Assembly: GCA_905160935.1 (NCBI GenBank)
Contig: CAJHZI010000481.1
Coordinates: forward strand, 1,446,501 to 1,510,500
DNA: 64,000 bases
DNA from: Enchytraeus crypticus
Lineage: Eukaryota > Annelida > Clitellata > Enchytraeida > Enchytraeidae
Direction: 5' to 3'
Positions 58,382 through 63,924 of this stretch are shown one piece after another (position 1 is the stretch's first letter; each line of letters starts with the position of its first letter). The position numbers and the translations under genes are program-made. The notes beneath the pieces were generated by a model. That model made no database searches. It was given only the letters and a program-made list of their open reading frames with translations, and was not told the origin of the DNA.

Positions 58382-60652
58382 AAGTCTCTGAAGTCTATAT
58401 ACTACTTGCACTGTTTATTTAGTTGTACACTAGAGCGAGGAGTGAAAGAAATATAGCTTAATAAACGTTAATATATATTTCGTAATGAAAATTATTAAAT
58501 ATGTCACCAAAATCAAATTTTATTAAAATAAATACATATCATATGTGTTACTAATTGTTTTAGTCATCGAGTGTTGTTGATAAGTTTACACTGTCATATT
58601 AAGCAGGTTAATGTTAAACTCAATAATAACGTTATACTGTTATATTTAATCGGTTAATATTAAGCCCGTAATATCGATACGTTGTTATATATTAAGTTAA
58701 TGTTAAGCTCCATAATAACGTTGTACTGTTATATTTAACCAGTCAATGTTAAACTCATAATCTCGATACATTGTTATATTAAGTAGGCTAATGTTAAACT
58801 CGCCATCTCGTTCAAGCATCGAGTGCAACAACCGAGGTCAGAAAGTGAATTAGGAAATATCGATACTGTCGACTGTACGAGAGATCACTCGGTGCTTTCT
58901 ATAACAAGTAAACGACGGTATGTAAGCCACTCTACGTAAGCTATCTACATGTATAGGCAATACATTAATCATACGAAGGTGCCGTCAGTTTTAACGTGGA
59001 AATAAAGGTTGATCGGTACCTGGGATGCACTAGAAAATAATTAATTGATAATTGGGATTAATTTAACTATTTAATTAATTAATCATAATAAACGTTTAAC
59101 GCCCGTTTCCTTATTCAAATGTGATGCCAGGGACGTCCCCACAGCTCACGCCAATCCTAATCAATTGACCCAAACCAATCGGTAAAAGACATATACCGAA
59201 GAGAAGAGACATATGCTGAAGAGAAGAGACAAATGCTGAAGAGAAGAGACAAATGCTGAAGAGAAGAGACATATGCTGAAGAGAAGAGACATATGCTGAA
59301 GAGAAGAGACAAATGCTGAAGAGAAGAGACATATGCTGAAGAGAAGAGACATATGCTGAAGAGAAGTAATGAATAATTAATTTAGCGTGGTTACACTTTC
59401 ACAAAGTGGGCTATTTTCAATTGATCAGAACTCGATTAGTCGATCAACCTGCTTATCCATTCATCGATTAAAAGTCAAGTTACATGTAGCTAGTGATCAA
59501 CTACTGGGAGGTTTGATCAGTAAGAAAAAGTATCAGATGGTGAGGGTTTAAGATTATTCGCAGTCTTTCACAGACATTCAGTCGACAGAGGAAATGGACG
59601 CTAAACTAGGCAAATAGCTAGCCTTTAGTAAATTGCCATTAACACTTTTGACTCATTGGTGAATGCAGAATTTAAGCCAATTGAGTGCTTTCTTTTATTT
59701 GTGAATTCTTGTATTGCCCATTCAAGCTTTTGAGTCAATATTGATGCTGGCTCTAAATTTTGGTAATAATAATGGTAATCAAGATAGCAATAGATATCAC
59801 TTACAAGCAGAGACACCTCAACGAAACCAATATACTGGTAGACGGTAGACTTCTGCCCAGAACAATGTTCAACTCTTCACAAATCATTTGATATTTCTTA
59901 CTTCAAATAAGCGTGATATATAGTATAAAAGAAAAGACCATCTGCGGACAACATAAAGAGAACTCTAAATATATAACTATCTCCAAAATAAATAACTATC
60001 TCTTTCCGTCATATAGGTCTGAATTTTGACCCTCTCGCCTCGGATCTTTTAACTTGCACTGTTGTGATCTCGCATTTTGTTGTAGTATTCGTATTCTCCG
60101 TCGTCATCGTGTGGTGTTTTGGAGTCTATTTGTACAGAGTCTACAAGAGATGTCTCTGACAACCTTACGAGGAATGGGACGTTAAACTCTCATTGATTTG
60201 ATAGATTTTTCATCGATTTGTCGGTATGATACTCGACCGCGGATCAGTATATGGCGAGTTCAAATCCTGGGCTCGCCAGCCACTAACATCACTTTCGAGT
60301 GAGGAACTGACGTTAACATTAGCTTTACCAGCTTTTATCGCTTAAACTACCTGTAGGACTGGGCTATTCTCGAAGTCTCGGGCGCTTGGTCTACCGTCCA
60401 GGGTGCTGAAGGCCACGCTGCCCCCTGACAGCGGGGAGATGTCGCTGAAGTCGTCCCGGCAGAAGGCCTGATCCTCGCTCTCGCGGCGGATGATGGGCGA
60501 GACGGGCAGTCGGTAGGTCTCCTGACAGGAGGCGCTGTAGAACTGATAGGGCAGCCACGGCCCGTCCGGTGACGTTCTCTTGTAGATGGCAAAACTTTCC
60601 GGTCTACTGGCGTGAAACTTTAACCGTACGTAAGTGATCTCAAAGGATTTAC
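27047..60652 (-). CDS. LAMC1: laminin subunit gamma, LAMC1 type (26 exons, 5' end outside window)
   Basis: Exons in transcript order: 60652-60351, 55826-55696, 50939-50761, 48537-48349, 47417-47300, 46271-46164, 45221-45085, 43296-43180, 42760-42458, 41702-41475, 40803-40618, 38799-38670, 38167-38055, 37503-37354, 36744-36592, 36331-36191, 35663-35472, 34572-34398, 34126-33986, 33302-33165, 32343-32166, 31633-31396, 30267-30068, 29678-29520, 28636-28537, 27318-27047. Every junction keeps phase and together they give 1492 residues. The order is LN, four LE repeats, L4, six more LE repeats, then a long coiled coil: a complete gamma-1 architecture. It is a secreted chain that trimerises with alpha and beta chains to build basement membrane. 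The first exon(s), with the signal peptide and about 135 LN residues, were not found between 60653 and 64000, so intron 1 exceeds 3.3 kb. No internal stop or frameshift was seen. Confidence 0.96.
27381..27535 (+). mobile_element. CR1-like LINE 3' end, left half of a composite insertion
   Basis: TCTGGATTTTGGAATTTGC through CTCGATGTTGTCATTGATG and an (ATT)n tail, as in the other family copies. It is followed without a gap by the GAT-tailed LINE. Confidence 0.8.
27536..27797 (+). mobile_element. RTE-like LINE 3' end with (GAT)n tail
   Basis: An uninterrupted frame reads [20 protein letters not shown], then [18 protein letters not shown] and [10 protein letters not shown], then a stop just before GATGATGATGATG. 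This is the conserved C-terminal tail of many RTE-type reverse transcriptases. Only the last ~85 codons are present, yet they are intact, suggesting a young insertion. It is the reference for the GAT-tailed 3' ends elsewhere in the window. The clade is my best guess. Confidence 0.8.
27830..28130 (+). mobile_element. LINE C-terminal fragment (family at 41090 and 52400)
   Basis: It reads WVEHILRG, then [12 protein letters not shown] and WTCQ with stops between, ending in TATTATGGACCTGCCAGTA. Copies at 41090-41250 and 52400-52720 are collinear. It lies in the last LAMC1 intron. Confidence 0.7.
28340..28505 (-). repeat. 5S-rRNA-derived SINE
   Basis: On the minus strand 28456-28409 matches animal 5S rRNA from about nucleotide 45 to 90: GAAGTTAAGCACCGTCGGGC, then CCGGTTAGTACTTGGATAGG and TGACCGC, with about two changes. 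This is the pol III intermediate element/C-box region. The flanks do not match 5S and are instead shared with 30545-30722, so it is a repeat family and not a 5S gene. Confidence 0.7.
28780..28908 (+). mobile_element. GAT-tailed short element, 3' half
   Basis: GGCTACAGAAATTGCTACAA, then a diverged TTTTATTCGGACCCTAGTTA and an AAGATAATGAAGATGATGAT tail. LAMC1 intron. Confidence 0.6.
29165..29400 (+). repeat. SINE-B copy, long version
   Basis: Includes an upstream part also present at 60000-60060 (TCTTTCC, then AGGTC, then TCTGACC-type and CCTCGGATC sequence), then CAGTCGTCATCGTATGGTG and a GGTTGATTGGTTAATTGATT tail. The paired copy suggests the full element is about 215-235 bp. Confidence 0.65.
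29400..29515. repeat. (ATCGATTG)n tract next to a LAMC1 donor
   Basis: A nearly self-complementary tract of ATCGATCGAT, ATTGATTG and TTATCGAT units runs from the SINE-B tail to within five bases of the donor of the LAMC1 exon ending at 29520. Confidence 0.85.
30280..30345 (-). repeat. SINE-B tail fragment
   Basis: ATCAATCAATCAATAATCAA followed by GAATTAAACGTCC, the reverse complement of the SINE-B end, lying about 15 bp upstream of a LAMC1 exon (30267). Confidence 0.55.
30545..30722 (-). repeat. 5S-related SINE, diverged copy
   Basis: Collinear with 28340-28505, including GGATTTAAGAATAACCTCC, a TTTACTAACCGCG segment aligned to the 5S part and GAGTGCGCTAAATCCCCCCC at the end. The 5S-derived part is heavily changed. 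Confidence 0.55.
30780..30920 (-). repeat. SINE-B copy
   Basis: AGGCAATGTCAGGGACGTCT, CTTGCAGACTCTGCACAAAC and CGACTGAG, the reverse complement of the family core. Confidence 0.75.
31715..31850 (-). repeat. SINE-A copy
   Basis: AGCCCAGGATTTGAACCTAG marks the B-box block on the minus strand, and CTTACCGACTTCGCCACAGG the head. LAMC1 intron. Confidence 0.8.
31940..32080 (-). repeat. diverged tRNA-like SINE
   Basis: TGAATTTGAACCCTGCACCT on the plus strand is the reverse complement of a B box (GGTTCAAATTC) in a SINE-A-like context, but the rest is diverged. Confidence 0.5.
32712..32905 (-). mobile_element. GAT-tailed LINE 3' end
   Basis: On the plus strand ATCATCATCATC, then AAATCCCAGTTTAACTAGG and on into the coding region matching DREDWRKS and GRPQLTWD of the copy at 27536-27797. 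LAMC1 intron. Confidence 0.7.
35220..35446 (+). mobile_element. short non-autonomous element sharing the GAT LINE tail
   Basis: The 5' part (GTGTCACTGATGTTGAATAA, then TGTCGTAAAAGGCCACAAAG) is unrelated to the LINE, while the last 60 bases (GAGAAGGTCTATTTGTATCC, then GATGATGATAATGA) match the LINE 3' end. Its nearest relative is 48850-49065. This is the classic design of a SINE riding on a partner LINE. It ends about 25 bp from LAMC1 exon 35472-35663. Confidence 0.7.
35635..35915. repeat. tandem repeat carrying copies of a LAMC1 splice acceptor
   Basis: About three units of 92-95 bp. The first contains the true start of the LAMC1 exon at 35663. The next two (around 35727-35758 and 35820-35852) repeat the acceptor and about the first 29 exon bases almost exactly (plus-strand CACCAGGTTATAGCATGG), and all share TAGCGCTG and ATATGATGTAAGTATT. 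Confidence 0.92.
36191..41702 (-). CDS. LAMC1: LAMC1 second LE block (LE5b to LE11)
   Basis: Seven exons encode laminin-type EGF repeats with regular eight-cysteine spacing, from [15 protein letters not shown] to the repeat ending NKHDIAAGC. The fourth complete repeat spans the intron between 38670 and 38167 and contains NIDSNAV (38684-38704), equivalent to the nidogen-binding NIDPNAV of vertebrate gamma 1. Asp, Asn and Val, the main contact residues, are kept; Pro is Ser. [13 protein letters not shown] follows exactly as in human. Confidence 0.95.
36902..37045 (-). repeat. SINE-A copy, near full length
   Basis: Plus-strand AGCTGGTAAGCTAATGTTAA, AGCCCAGGATCTGAACCCC and CATCGCCATTGGCTCCAGCC are the complement of the family from tail to head. 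Confidence 0.85.
37605..37690 (-). mobile_element. CR1-like LINE terminal fragment
   Basis: AACACAATTAGAGCGCTACT and GTGACAACGACGAGCAC match the last 60 bases of the family. Confidence 0.6.
37788..37910 (+). mobile_element. CR1-like LINE 3' end
   Basis: TTTCTGGATTTTTGAATTTG, TTTTTGCTCGCCGGCTTG and CTCGATGTTATCATTGATG, then an ATTGTTGTTAT tail. Confidence 0.75.
38810..38885 (-). repeat. SINE-B fragment
   Basis: AGGTTTAACGTCCGTTTCTT and GATAATGTCTGGGACG are the reverse complement of the SINE-B end. It starts ten bases upstream of the LAMC1 exon at 38799. Confidence 0.5.
38935..39095. repeat. dispersed repeat, copy 2 (paired with 6150-6335)
   Basis: Same order of blocks as copy 1: ATAGGCTACATAAGGTATAG, TCTATGGAATGCTC, ACCTTGGACCTGCCACTTGG. 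Confidence 0.55.
39699..40300. repeat. 36-bp palindromic minisatellite, about 16.7 copies
   Basis: Each unit contains GTTATTCAAAC and its exact complement GTTTGAATAAC separated by CTTT, plus a 10-bp AT linker (TATTAATATA). Divergence between units is very low. The reading frames stay open because 36 is a multiple of three, giving a 12-residue repeat; there is no sign that it is coding. It lies in the LAMC1 intron between exons 40803-40618 and 38799-38670. Confidence 0.97.
41085..41255 (+). mobile_element. LINE C-terminal fragment (same family as 27830-28130)
   Basis: AAGAAGAGTTGGATAGGTCA, GAATGGAGGGGAAGATAG and CCGAGACTTAAGATATT match the collinear blocks of the other copies, with much divergence. 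Confidence 0.5.
41475..43296 (-). CDS. LAMC1: LAMC1 L4 (laminin IV) domain exons
   Basis: Three exons: 43296-43180 (HWTAQTRGG to SVYFVAP), 42760-42458 ([40 protein letters not shown]) and the start of 41702-41475 ([17 protein letters not shown]). Together they align end to end with human L4, which interrupts LE5 and carries no cysteine pattern of its own. The first of these exons has duplicated edges on both sides (see findings). Confidence 0.94.
41823..42083. repeat. 29-bp minisatellite, 9 copies
   Basis: Unit GACTGAATTTTATAGCTAGT plus GTGTTTAAT. The first five copies are nearly identical, the last four diverged. LAMC1 intron. Confidence 0.95.
42240..42345. repeat. tandem repeat of about 40 bp, 2.5 copies
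   Basis: GCATGTATCTAGATACAAAT recurs at 42241, 42281 and 42321 with ACAAATAGATACAAATAGAT between. LAMC1 intron. Confidence 0.9.
43084..43140 (-). pseudogene. duplicate of the 3' end of a LAMC1 exon
   Basis: These 57 bases align without gaps to 43176-43232, the last part of the exon ending at 43180 plus its donor. GAGGAAGCCCCAATGTTT is identical in both. In the exon frame the copy reads [17 protein letters not shown] where the exon has [17 protein letters not shown], and the donor (GTATGT) is kept and closer to consensus. No acceptor lies just upstream, so I regard it as an exon-edge duplicate of unknown use. Confidence 0.75.
43292..43592. repeat. 56-bp tandem repeat with LAMC1 acceptor copies, split by a SINE
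   Basis: Units start at 43292, 43348 and 43404, each with CACGCCTGCATCAATCAATT. The first unit holds the true acceptor of the exon at 43296, so three acceptors stand in a row. The third unit is interrupted at about 43439 by SINE-A and resumes at about 43570 (TTTTATCTAATGCTATCTC). Confidence 0.9.
43439..43569 (+). repeat. SINE-A copy, near consensus
   Basis: GAAGCCAGTGGCGAAGTCGG, GCAGGGTTCAAATCCTGGGC and CGTGAACCTTAGCTTTAC. Inserted into the third unit of the 56-bp tandem array, so the array is older than the insertion. Confidence 0.88.
43765..43915 (-). repeat. diverged SINE-A-like copy
   Basis: ATTCGAACCCATG on the plus strand is a B-box complement; AAAGTTAGTTTCCTGCTCG matches the SINE-A tail region. 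Confidence 0.5.
45000..45060 (-). mobile_element. CR1-like LINE terminal fragment
   Basis: AACAACAATAACAACAACAC then GATTAGAGTACTACTG, ending about 25 bp past the LAMC1 exon end at 45085. Confidence 0.6.
45085..50939 (-). CDS. LAMC1: LAMC1 first LE block exons (LE1 to LE5a)
   Basis: Five exons: 50939-50761 ([10 protein letters not shown] to [13 protein letters not shown]), 48537-48349 ([20 protein letters not shown]), 47417-47300 ([17 protein letters not shown]), 46271-46164 ([11 protein letters not shown] to NCDR) and 45221-45085 ([16 protein letters not shown] to the start of L4). They follow human gamma 1 exon by exon. In this block several exon edges are embedded in, or abut, tandem repeats. 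Confidence 0.95.
45691..46152. repeat. tandem array made from a CR1-like LINE tail, six units
   Basis: Units of 67-76 bp, starting at about 45691, 45767, 45842, 45909, 45984 and 46060, each contain AATTAGAGTGCTACAGTCAT and end at CGAGCACT, joined by an AATAGAGTAGATCATAATAA linker. The LINE part is only the terminal ~45 bases in minus orientation. The array stops 12 bases from the donor of the LAMC1 exon ending at 46164. Confidence 0.93.
46258..46605. repeat. 65-73-bp tandem repeat, five copies of a LAMC1 acceptor
   Basis: The copies have their acceptor core (plus-strand CCTACA or CTTACA) at 46271, 46344, 46410, 46480 and 46545. The first is the real acceptor of the exon at 46271. The fifth is identical to it over at least 28 bases spanning the junction (TACATTGGCACTGCCTACAA and on). 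The intervening three are diverged. Confidence 0.92.
47440..47535 (-). mobile_element. GAT-tailed element 3' end
   Basis: CATCATCATCATCCC, GAATCCCAGTTTAACCACGG and ATAGACTGTCTCAAATCC on the plus strand. LAMC1 intron. Confidence 0.65.
47685..47805 (-). mobile_element. LINE C-terminal fragment plus (CT)n
   Basis: A CTCTCTCTCT run then TACTGGCAGGTCCATGGTAT and TTCTCTTCATGTTCAT: the reverse complement of the [10 protein letters not shown]-type end seen at 52620-52700. Confidence 0.6.
48541..48780 (-). mobile_element. GAT-tailed element with a long (GAT/GAC)n tail at a LAMC1 acceptor
   Basis: The element end (plus-strand GTGCCAGTTTAACTAGGGTC, then ACCTTCTCCAATCCTCTCTG) is followed by about 140 bp of ATC/GTC triplets. 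On the transcript strand this is a purine-rich GAT/GAC run that ends GATGATGATGTGTGTCTACAG at the acceptor of the exon starting at 48537. Confidence 0.85.
48850..49065 (+). mobile_element. short non-autonomous element sharing the GAT LINE tail
   Basis: Collinear with 35220-35446: GTGTTGTGTTCAGGTTGCTA, GACTGCACGTCTCGTAAAAG, CCAACGTCAGAAAGGGCATT, then AAATTGGGATTCAAAGGAAG and GATGATGAT. Confidence 0.7.
49066..50400. other. LAMC1 intron, no further feature recognised
   Basis: AT-rich intronic sequence. A SINE-B scrap (AAATTTAACGTCGGTC, about 49670-49720, minus) is the only repeat I can name. Confidence 0.4.
50411..50755. repeat. 20-bp minisatellite seeded by a hairpin, at a LAMC1 donor
   Basis: About 16 units of ACCTACCAGAGACTACTAGA run from 50434 to 50755 and stop five bases before the donor of the exon ending at 50761. 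Immediately left of the first unit, 50411-50429 is the perfect complement of 50434-50452 (4-base loop), so the array begins with an inverted copy of itself. On the transcript strand each unit contains CTGGTAGGTT, a donor-like sequence. Confidence 0.95.
51000..52390. other. LAMC1 intron, no gene recognised
   Basis: Mostly unique AT-rich sequence. A fragment near 51140-51180 has GAGAGAGTAAAATCTCAAAG of the second tRNA-like family. Short open frames here have no motif support. Confidence 0.4.
52400..52720 (+). mobile_element. LINE C-terminal fragment
   Basis: The best copy of the family: [14 protein letters not shown], then GRGRPRL, then [14 protein letters not shown], separated by frame changes, ending ACCATGGACCTGCCAGTAGG with a GAGAGAG run. 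It is a 3' fragment without reverse-transcriptase catalytic motifs. Confidence 0.7.
52887..53700. repeat. 22-bp minisatellite, about 37 copies
   Basis: Unit TCTACACGTCGGTATTTCAT plus TA, almost perfectly homogenised. The only recurrent variant is TTTCGTTA in place of TTTCATTA, in copies 8, 15, 17, 21, 25, 28, 33 and 34. Because 22 bp is not a multiple of 3, all plus-strand frames merge into one 22-residue cycle and stay open for about 300 codons; this is a by-product. LAMC1 intron between 55696 and 50939. Confidence 0.98.
53914..54977. repeat. pair of 45-bp direct repeats about 1 kb apart
   Basis: Positions 53914-53958 and 54933-54977 are identical by eye (AGGATCTGCTTACTCCATTG at the start, AATGTCTGCTCACC at the end), with unrelated flanks on both sides. 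The 974-bp interval has no coding signature I recognise. It could be an insertion bounded by an unusually long duplication or two copies of a small dispersed repeat. Confidence 0.8.
55696..60652 (-). CDS. LAMC1: LAMC1 laminin N-terminal (LN) domain exons
   Basis: Exon 60652-60351 encodes [40 protein letters not shown] and [20 protein letters not shown]. Exon 55826-55696 encodes [20 protein letters not shown] to SDFAVGG. This is the C-terminal half of the LN globule, which polymerises laminin networks. The upstream exon must end with a G in phase 1. The domain's first half is not visible. Confidence 0.94.
56382..56570. repeat. 27-bp minisatellite, 7 copies
   Basis: Unit CTCAGGGCCTTCAGCTAACA plus AACCTAA, nearly perfect. 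It is open on both strands (SGPSANKPN on plus, LGLLAEGPE on minus) because 27 is a multiple of three. There are no splice or start signals that would make it coding. First visible LAMC1 intron. Confidence 0.96.
57600..57740 (-). mobile_element. GAT-tailed short element 3' part
   Basis: ATCATCATCATCATC, GAATCCCAGTTTAACTATGG, TTTTGTAGCAATGTCTGGAG and GCCCTTTCTGACGTTGGTT on the plus strand. Collinear with 35220-35446 in reverse. Confidence 0.7.
58125..58305 (+). mobile_element. 3' end of another LINE-like repeat
   Basis: GAGCTGTACAGAGTTGAATG, ACCCTTTTTGGTCTTCTTAT and a TTAAATTTAATTTAATT tail. A shorter relative (CATGACCCTTTTGGTGTTAT and ATTAAATAAA) is at 61075-61155. The family is not otherwise represented here. 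Confidence 0.5.
58345..58383. repeat. (GA)n microsatellite
   Basis: Pure GA run of about 16 units in the first visible LAMC1 intron. Confidence 0.9.
58583..58805. repeat. degenerate tandem repeat of about 55-60 bp, four units
   Basis: Each unit has the order TACACTGTTATATTAA, then GGTTAATGTTAAACTC, then AATAACG or AATCTCGATA. Moderately diverged. First visible LAMC1 intron. Confidence 0.7.
59085..59160 (-). repeat. SINE-B fragment
   Basis: AAACGTTTAACGCCCGTTTC and GATGCCAGGGACGTCCCCAC are the reverse complement of the SINE-B end. Confidence 0.55.
59187..59366. repeat. 20-bp minisatellite, 9 copies
   Basis: Unit GAGACATATGCTGAAGAGAA with a recurring ACAAATG variant. On the minus strand it reads as a Leu/Phe/Ser-rich repeat without coding support. 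Confidence 0.95.
60000..60212 (+). repeat. SINE-B copy, long version
   Basis: CTCTTTCCGTCATATAGGTC, CCTCTCGCCTCGGATCTTTT, CGTCGTCATCGTGTGGTGTT, AGAGTCTACAAGAGATGTC and an ACGTTAAACTCTCATTGATT end. Matches the long copy at 29165-29400 end to end. Confidence 0.72.
60213..60340 (+). repeat. SINE-A copy, head truncated
   Basis: It begins at TTGTCGGTATGATACTCGAC, has GAGTTCAAATCCTGGGCTCG and ends ACATTAGCTTTACCAGCTTT. It starts at the end of the SINE-B copy and ends 11 bp from the LAMC1 exon end at 60351. Confidence 0.82.
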
Positions 60653-60737
60653 CTGTGCACAACGAAAGTATTTCAATAAGATTGTACGACAATTGGAAAA
60701 TATGCGGGAGAATAACTAGTTGCGATTTACGTCCTCG

Positions 60738-60802
60738 CCCTGGGCTCGCTCGTCACTGACATAGCTTTCGAGTGAGGAAACTGACGTTAACATTAGCTTT
60801 AC
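60738..60802 (+). repeat. SINE-A 3' half
   Basis: GGGCTCGCTCGTCACTGACA to AACATTAGCTTTA, starting just after the B box. Lies 85 bp upstream of the first visible LAMC1 exon. Confidence 0.75.
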
Positions 60803-61720
60803 GAATGCGGGTTGTATAAATATCTTTCAAAATTCTAGAATTATTTTGCAATTAATTGGGGAAAATGAATTAGTAGGCCTACAATGTGTTTGTATAGATT
60901 TTATGAAATGGGCTTACCATTTAGGAAGTCACGTTCAAAGTGCCGTTAGCCATAAATGAAGTTTTAACACCAATATCAAAATATCAAAATTAATTAATTT
61001 ACACAAACTAACAACTATCAATGCAGCAATAACTATAGAAAGGGCCTGTTTCCGTAACACATTATATGTGAATAATGCATATATTACATAATGGGTCACT
61101 TGTGAACTGTACCGGGTTTCATGACCCTTTTGGTGTTATTATTAAATAAAAAACATTTATTCCTGAAATTCGGAAACAAGTCCAAAGTATAGGATAAATC
61201 AAAGATGCAAGGAAATTCTTCATACAATGCACAATGAATAATTGACTAAGTTATCAAGTAAATTATAAGAAATATTTAACTACTAATTAGCCAAGATATC
61301 TATTTTACAATCTAATTATTATTAGTAAATTATTTATTAAACATGATCAATCAGTATTTCACATTACAAGCAACGAAAGCAAGCTAGTACGATCATGTAC
61401 AGCAGACATTTACGCAGAAATCCACGATTGCTAAAGTAGACCAAATTTCATCTCATTGACAAAGATCTGGCATGTTTACAAGATAAACTGAGACAGCATT
61501 AAACTTTATCCGTATCTAAGTAATCATGCAATCAGAACATCTGAGCAGTTCTGGAAAATATTCCTATGTCCACCAAGTACAGCTATATGTGGAACTGTTC
61601 GTTTCTTGTTAGCCGACAGCTCAAATCCATTAGCTATGCAAGCACTTCCATTTGCCTAATTTTTTTCTTATTTCATTTAAATTCAAAATCTGATATTTTA
61701 CCGTACTTTTGGAAAATTTA
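60803..61720. other. LAMC1 intron; the missing 5' exon was not found here
   Basis: I looked on the minus strand for the conserved first half of the LN domain and saw none. Only the LINE-like 3' end at 61075-61155 is recognisable. Confidence 0.4.
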
Positions 61721-61721
61721 C

Positions 61722-61935
61722 TAATAATAACAACAACAATAATAACAACAATTAGAGTGCTACTGTCCTTCATGACAACATCGAACACTATTAAGATAAA
61801 TCCAAGCCGGTGAGCAAAAAGAAGGTCCAAAAAGGTGCGAATTGAAAAATCCAAAAAATCAGTCCAAAGATAAAAGAAGTTAGAAAAAGGAGGTTTACGT
61901 GCTGGTCGCAACTCATGGTCGTTTGTTAGAAAAGA
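61722..61935 (-). mobile_element. CR1-like LINE 3' end
   Basis: AACAACAATTAGAGTGCTAC, GAGCAAAAAGAAGGTCCAAA and AGGAGGTTTACGTGCTGGTC on the plus strand match the plus-strand appearance of the copy at 4210-5680 into its coding end. Confidence 0.78.
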
Positions 61936-62024
61936 GAGATGAAATATATAGTATTAAAATGATAATAAAATATAACAAATTGAAGGCCGGTCATTACTAT
62001 TTGAATTACTACTATTATTATTTT

Positions 62025-62095
62025 CATCATCATCATGATCATCATGATCATCATCGTCATCATCATCATCATTATCATCATTAAAATCATCATCA
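62025..62095. repeat. (CAT)n microsatellite
   Basis: CATCATCATGATCATCATGA and further triplets. The His-rich or Met-rich translations are artefacts. It may be the remnant tail of a GAT element, but no body is attached. Confidence 0.9.
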
Positions 62096-62388
62096 ATTTA
62101 ATTGGATATTCACATTGTCTTATCACTTTAAAAGTAAATATCTCTCTTTACGAGGCCAATTTACTACCGTACAATACTAAAATGGCTACTTTATCGTAGA
62201 ATAGTGCTTCATTAAACTGCTGCTAAAGGGCCAGCTTTATTGTAGTGTAGAACTCAATTACACCATTTCTGAATGGAAACTTGACTATTTCACAGAATTG
62301 CATACCAACAGTAACATATCGACTGATAGTGTTCAATTCCATATTATATGGTTTCTTTAAAGTTGCAGTCAACTTCACTCCAGCTTCA

Positions 62389-62429
62389 AGCAACAACAAC
62401 AACATTCAAGAGATGTTGTTGTTGTTGCT
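62389..62429. repeat. perfect 17-bp hairpin in (CAA)n sequence
   Basis: AGCAACAACAACAACAT at 62389-62405 and its exact complement at 62413-62429, loop TCAAGAG. Probably an inverted microsatellite. Confidence 0.85.
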
Positions 62430-63920
62430 CCTCCTCGACAACCGCTGTAATACCCCTTTTCCCCTCCTTCCATTCACCGTAAGTAAAACCAAGCACTGAA
62501 GATTTTAATCCGAACACCGGATGTTCATTATAAGCACATGGACTATGCAAGATGCCGTCTGTAAGGTATCTGACCAAATATTTACAGTGTAATTTCTTCT
62601 ATGCTACTATAGCTATCCTGTTGTTTCAGTCTATTAAGTTATTTTACTCTTACAGGAATATCTTTCTCTATCTGTTTCTCTTTATTACTTATGTAACACT
62701 AATTATATCAATTCTTATCTAATTTCCCATTAAAATCTATCATCTCATTGGACAGCTCTTAATTTTACGTTAGTTTCCCAATTTGTTGGCTTCTTCAGAG
62801 ACCGGCGTTAAGACTTCCTCAAAACAAGCGTTGTTATCGAATCTCAATCTATTTAGTCTCTTTAAATAAGCAAGAAACTAATATTAAAACTCTACACATG
62901 ATACTGAAAGCTGCAAATTTCACAGAATTGCAGGAAAGCACGACAAAATTTTATTTTTCGGTAAAAGTATTTATTTGTTCTTATCACAATTAGTAACTAG
63001 CTATCAGTACCGACTCTCTACAGTACCTCTTCTTTTGCAATTTGGTGAGTTCAACTATTCTTTTTCGCCTTTCTCCATATCCACATTTTCACTGCTTCTA
63101 GTTTTCTTAAATCATCTTTCCTTGACGTCAACGTTGGACATTTATACAGGAGTTTCGTCCACACCTATTTTAAGCAAATGTTGAATTTATATCAAATTCA
63201 TTTTGTTCCTTTATTACTTTCTAATTACTATAATGTTACCACTTACATTCATTTACATATCGCGATTCAGAAAGTAAATTGTAAAAGCACTGAAATACAA
63301 AATAGCAAAGAAAATTACAGCCAGCTTTACGCTCCAGAACTTGCCATTGCCATTGAGTGCCCATCAATTTTAGAAACGAGAAATAACTGCGAAAATAAAT
63401 GTAAACGAGAAACTTTCGTTTAAAAAATAGTGTCAAATACTAGTAAGAAAGAATATGGAAATTAGGTATTATAGCTCTCGTGCAGACTGCAGTTCAATCA
63501 TTCCACAATAATTCCCTCGTAACTGTTACAGTATGTCAGTACTACTAATTAATAGTCGCCAGTTTTTATCAATAACTATCCGATTTGAAATTATCAAGGT
63601 TTGATATTTACAGATTTACGAATTTCCATTCCATGCCAGTAATTACTTTTAGCAATTTTTTTAAAGCGCTGAGCGAATCAACCTAACAGTAGATTTCGTT
63701 TTATTGAAAAGTCAGTTCGTTACTTTCTTCCTGAACTAAGCAGTCAGTAACGTTTGAAGAATTTAGAAGCAGCAGATGTGTTAAAATTAGTTCCGCTAGC
63801 AGCAGCTGATGCCAACCACAGAGTTCAGTTGCTAACGCCTCTGACTCAGCCATCTCTAACACACAGCTGCGTGTTCAACTCTCGGCCTAGACCCGTTAAA
63901 ATGTATGGTTAAAATAAAGC
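62430..63920. other. upstream LAMC1 intron or flank, no gene recognised
   Basis: AT-rich. Open frames at 62975-63184 and 63178-63423 have no family signature. A tRNA-like scrap (GTTCAACTCTCGGCCTAG, near 63870) precedes a SINE-A end. Confidence 0.35.
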
Positions 63921-63924
63921 TAAA

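Noticed and set aside
60347-60592. An Arg/Pro/Ser-rich minus-strand frame
   Set aside because: It is a shifted frame of the laminin LN exon; the correct frame aligns to gamma-1 laminin without gaps.
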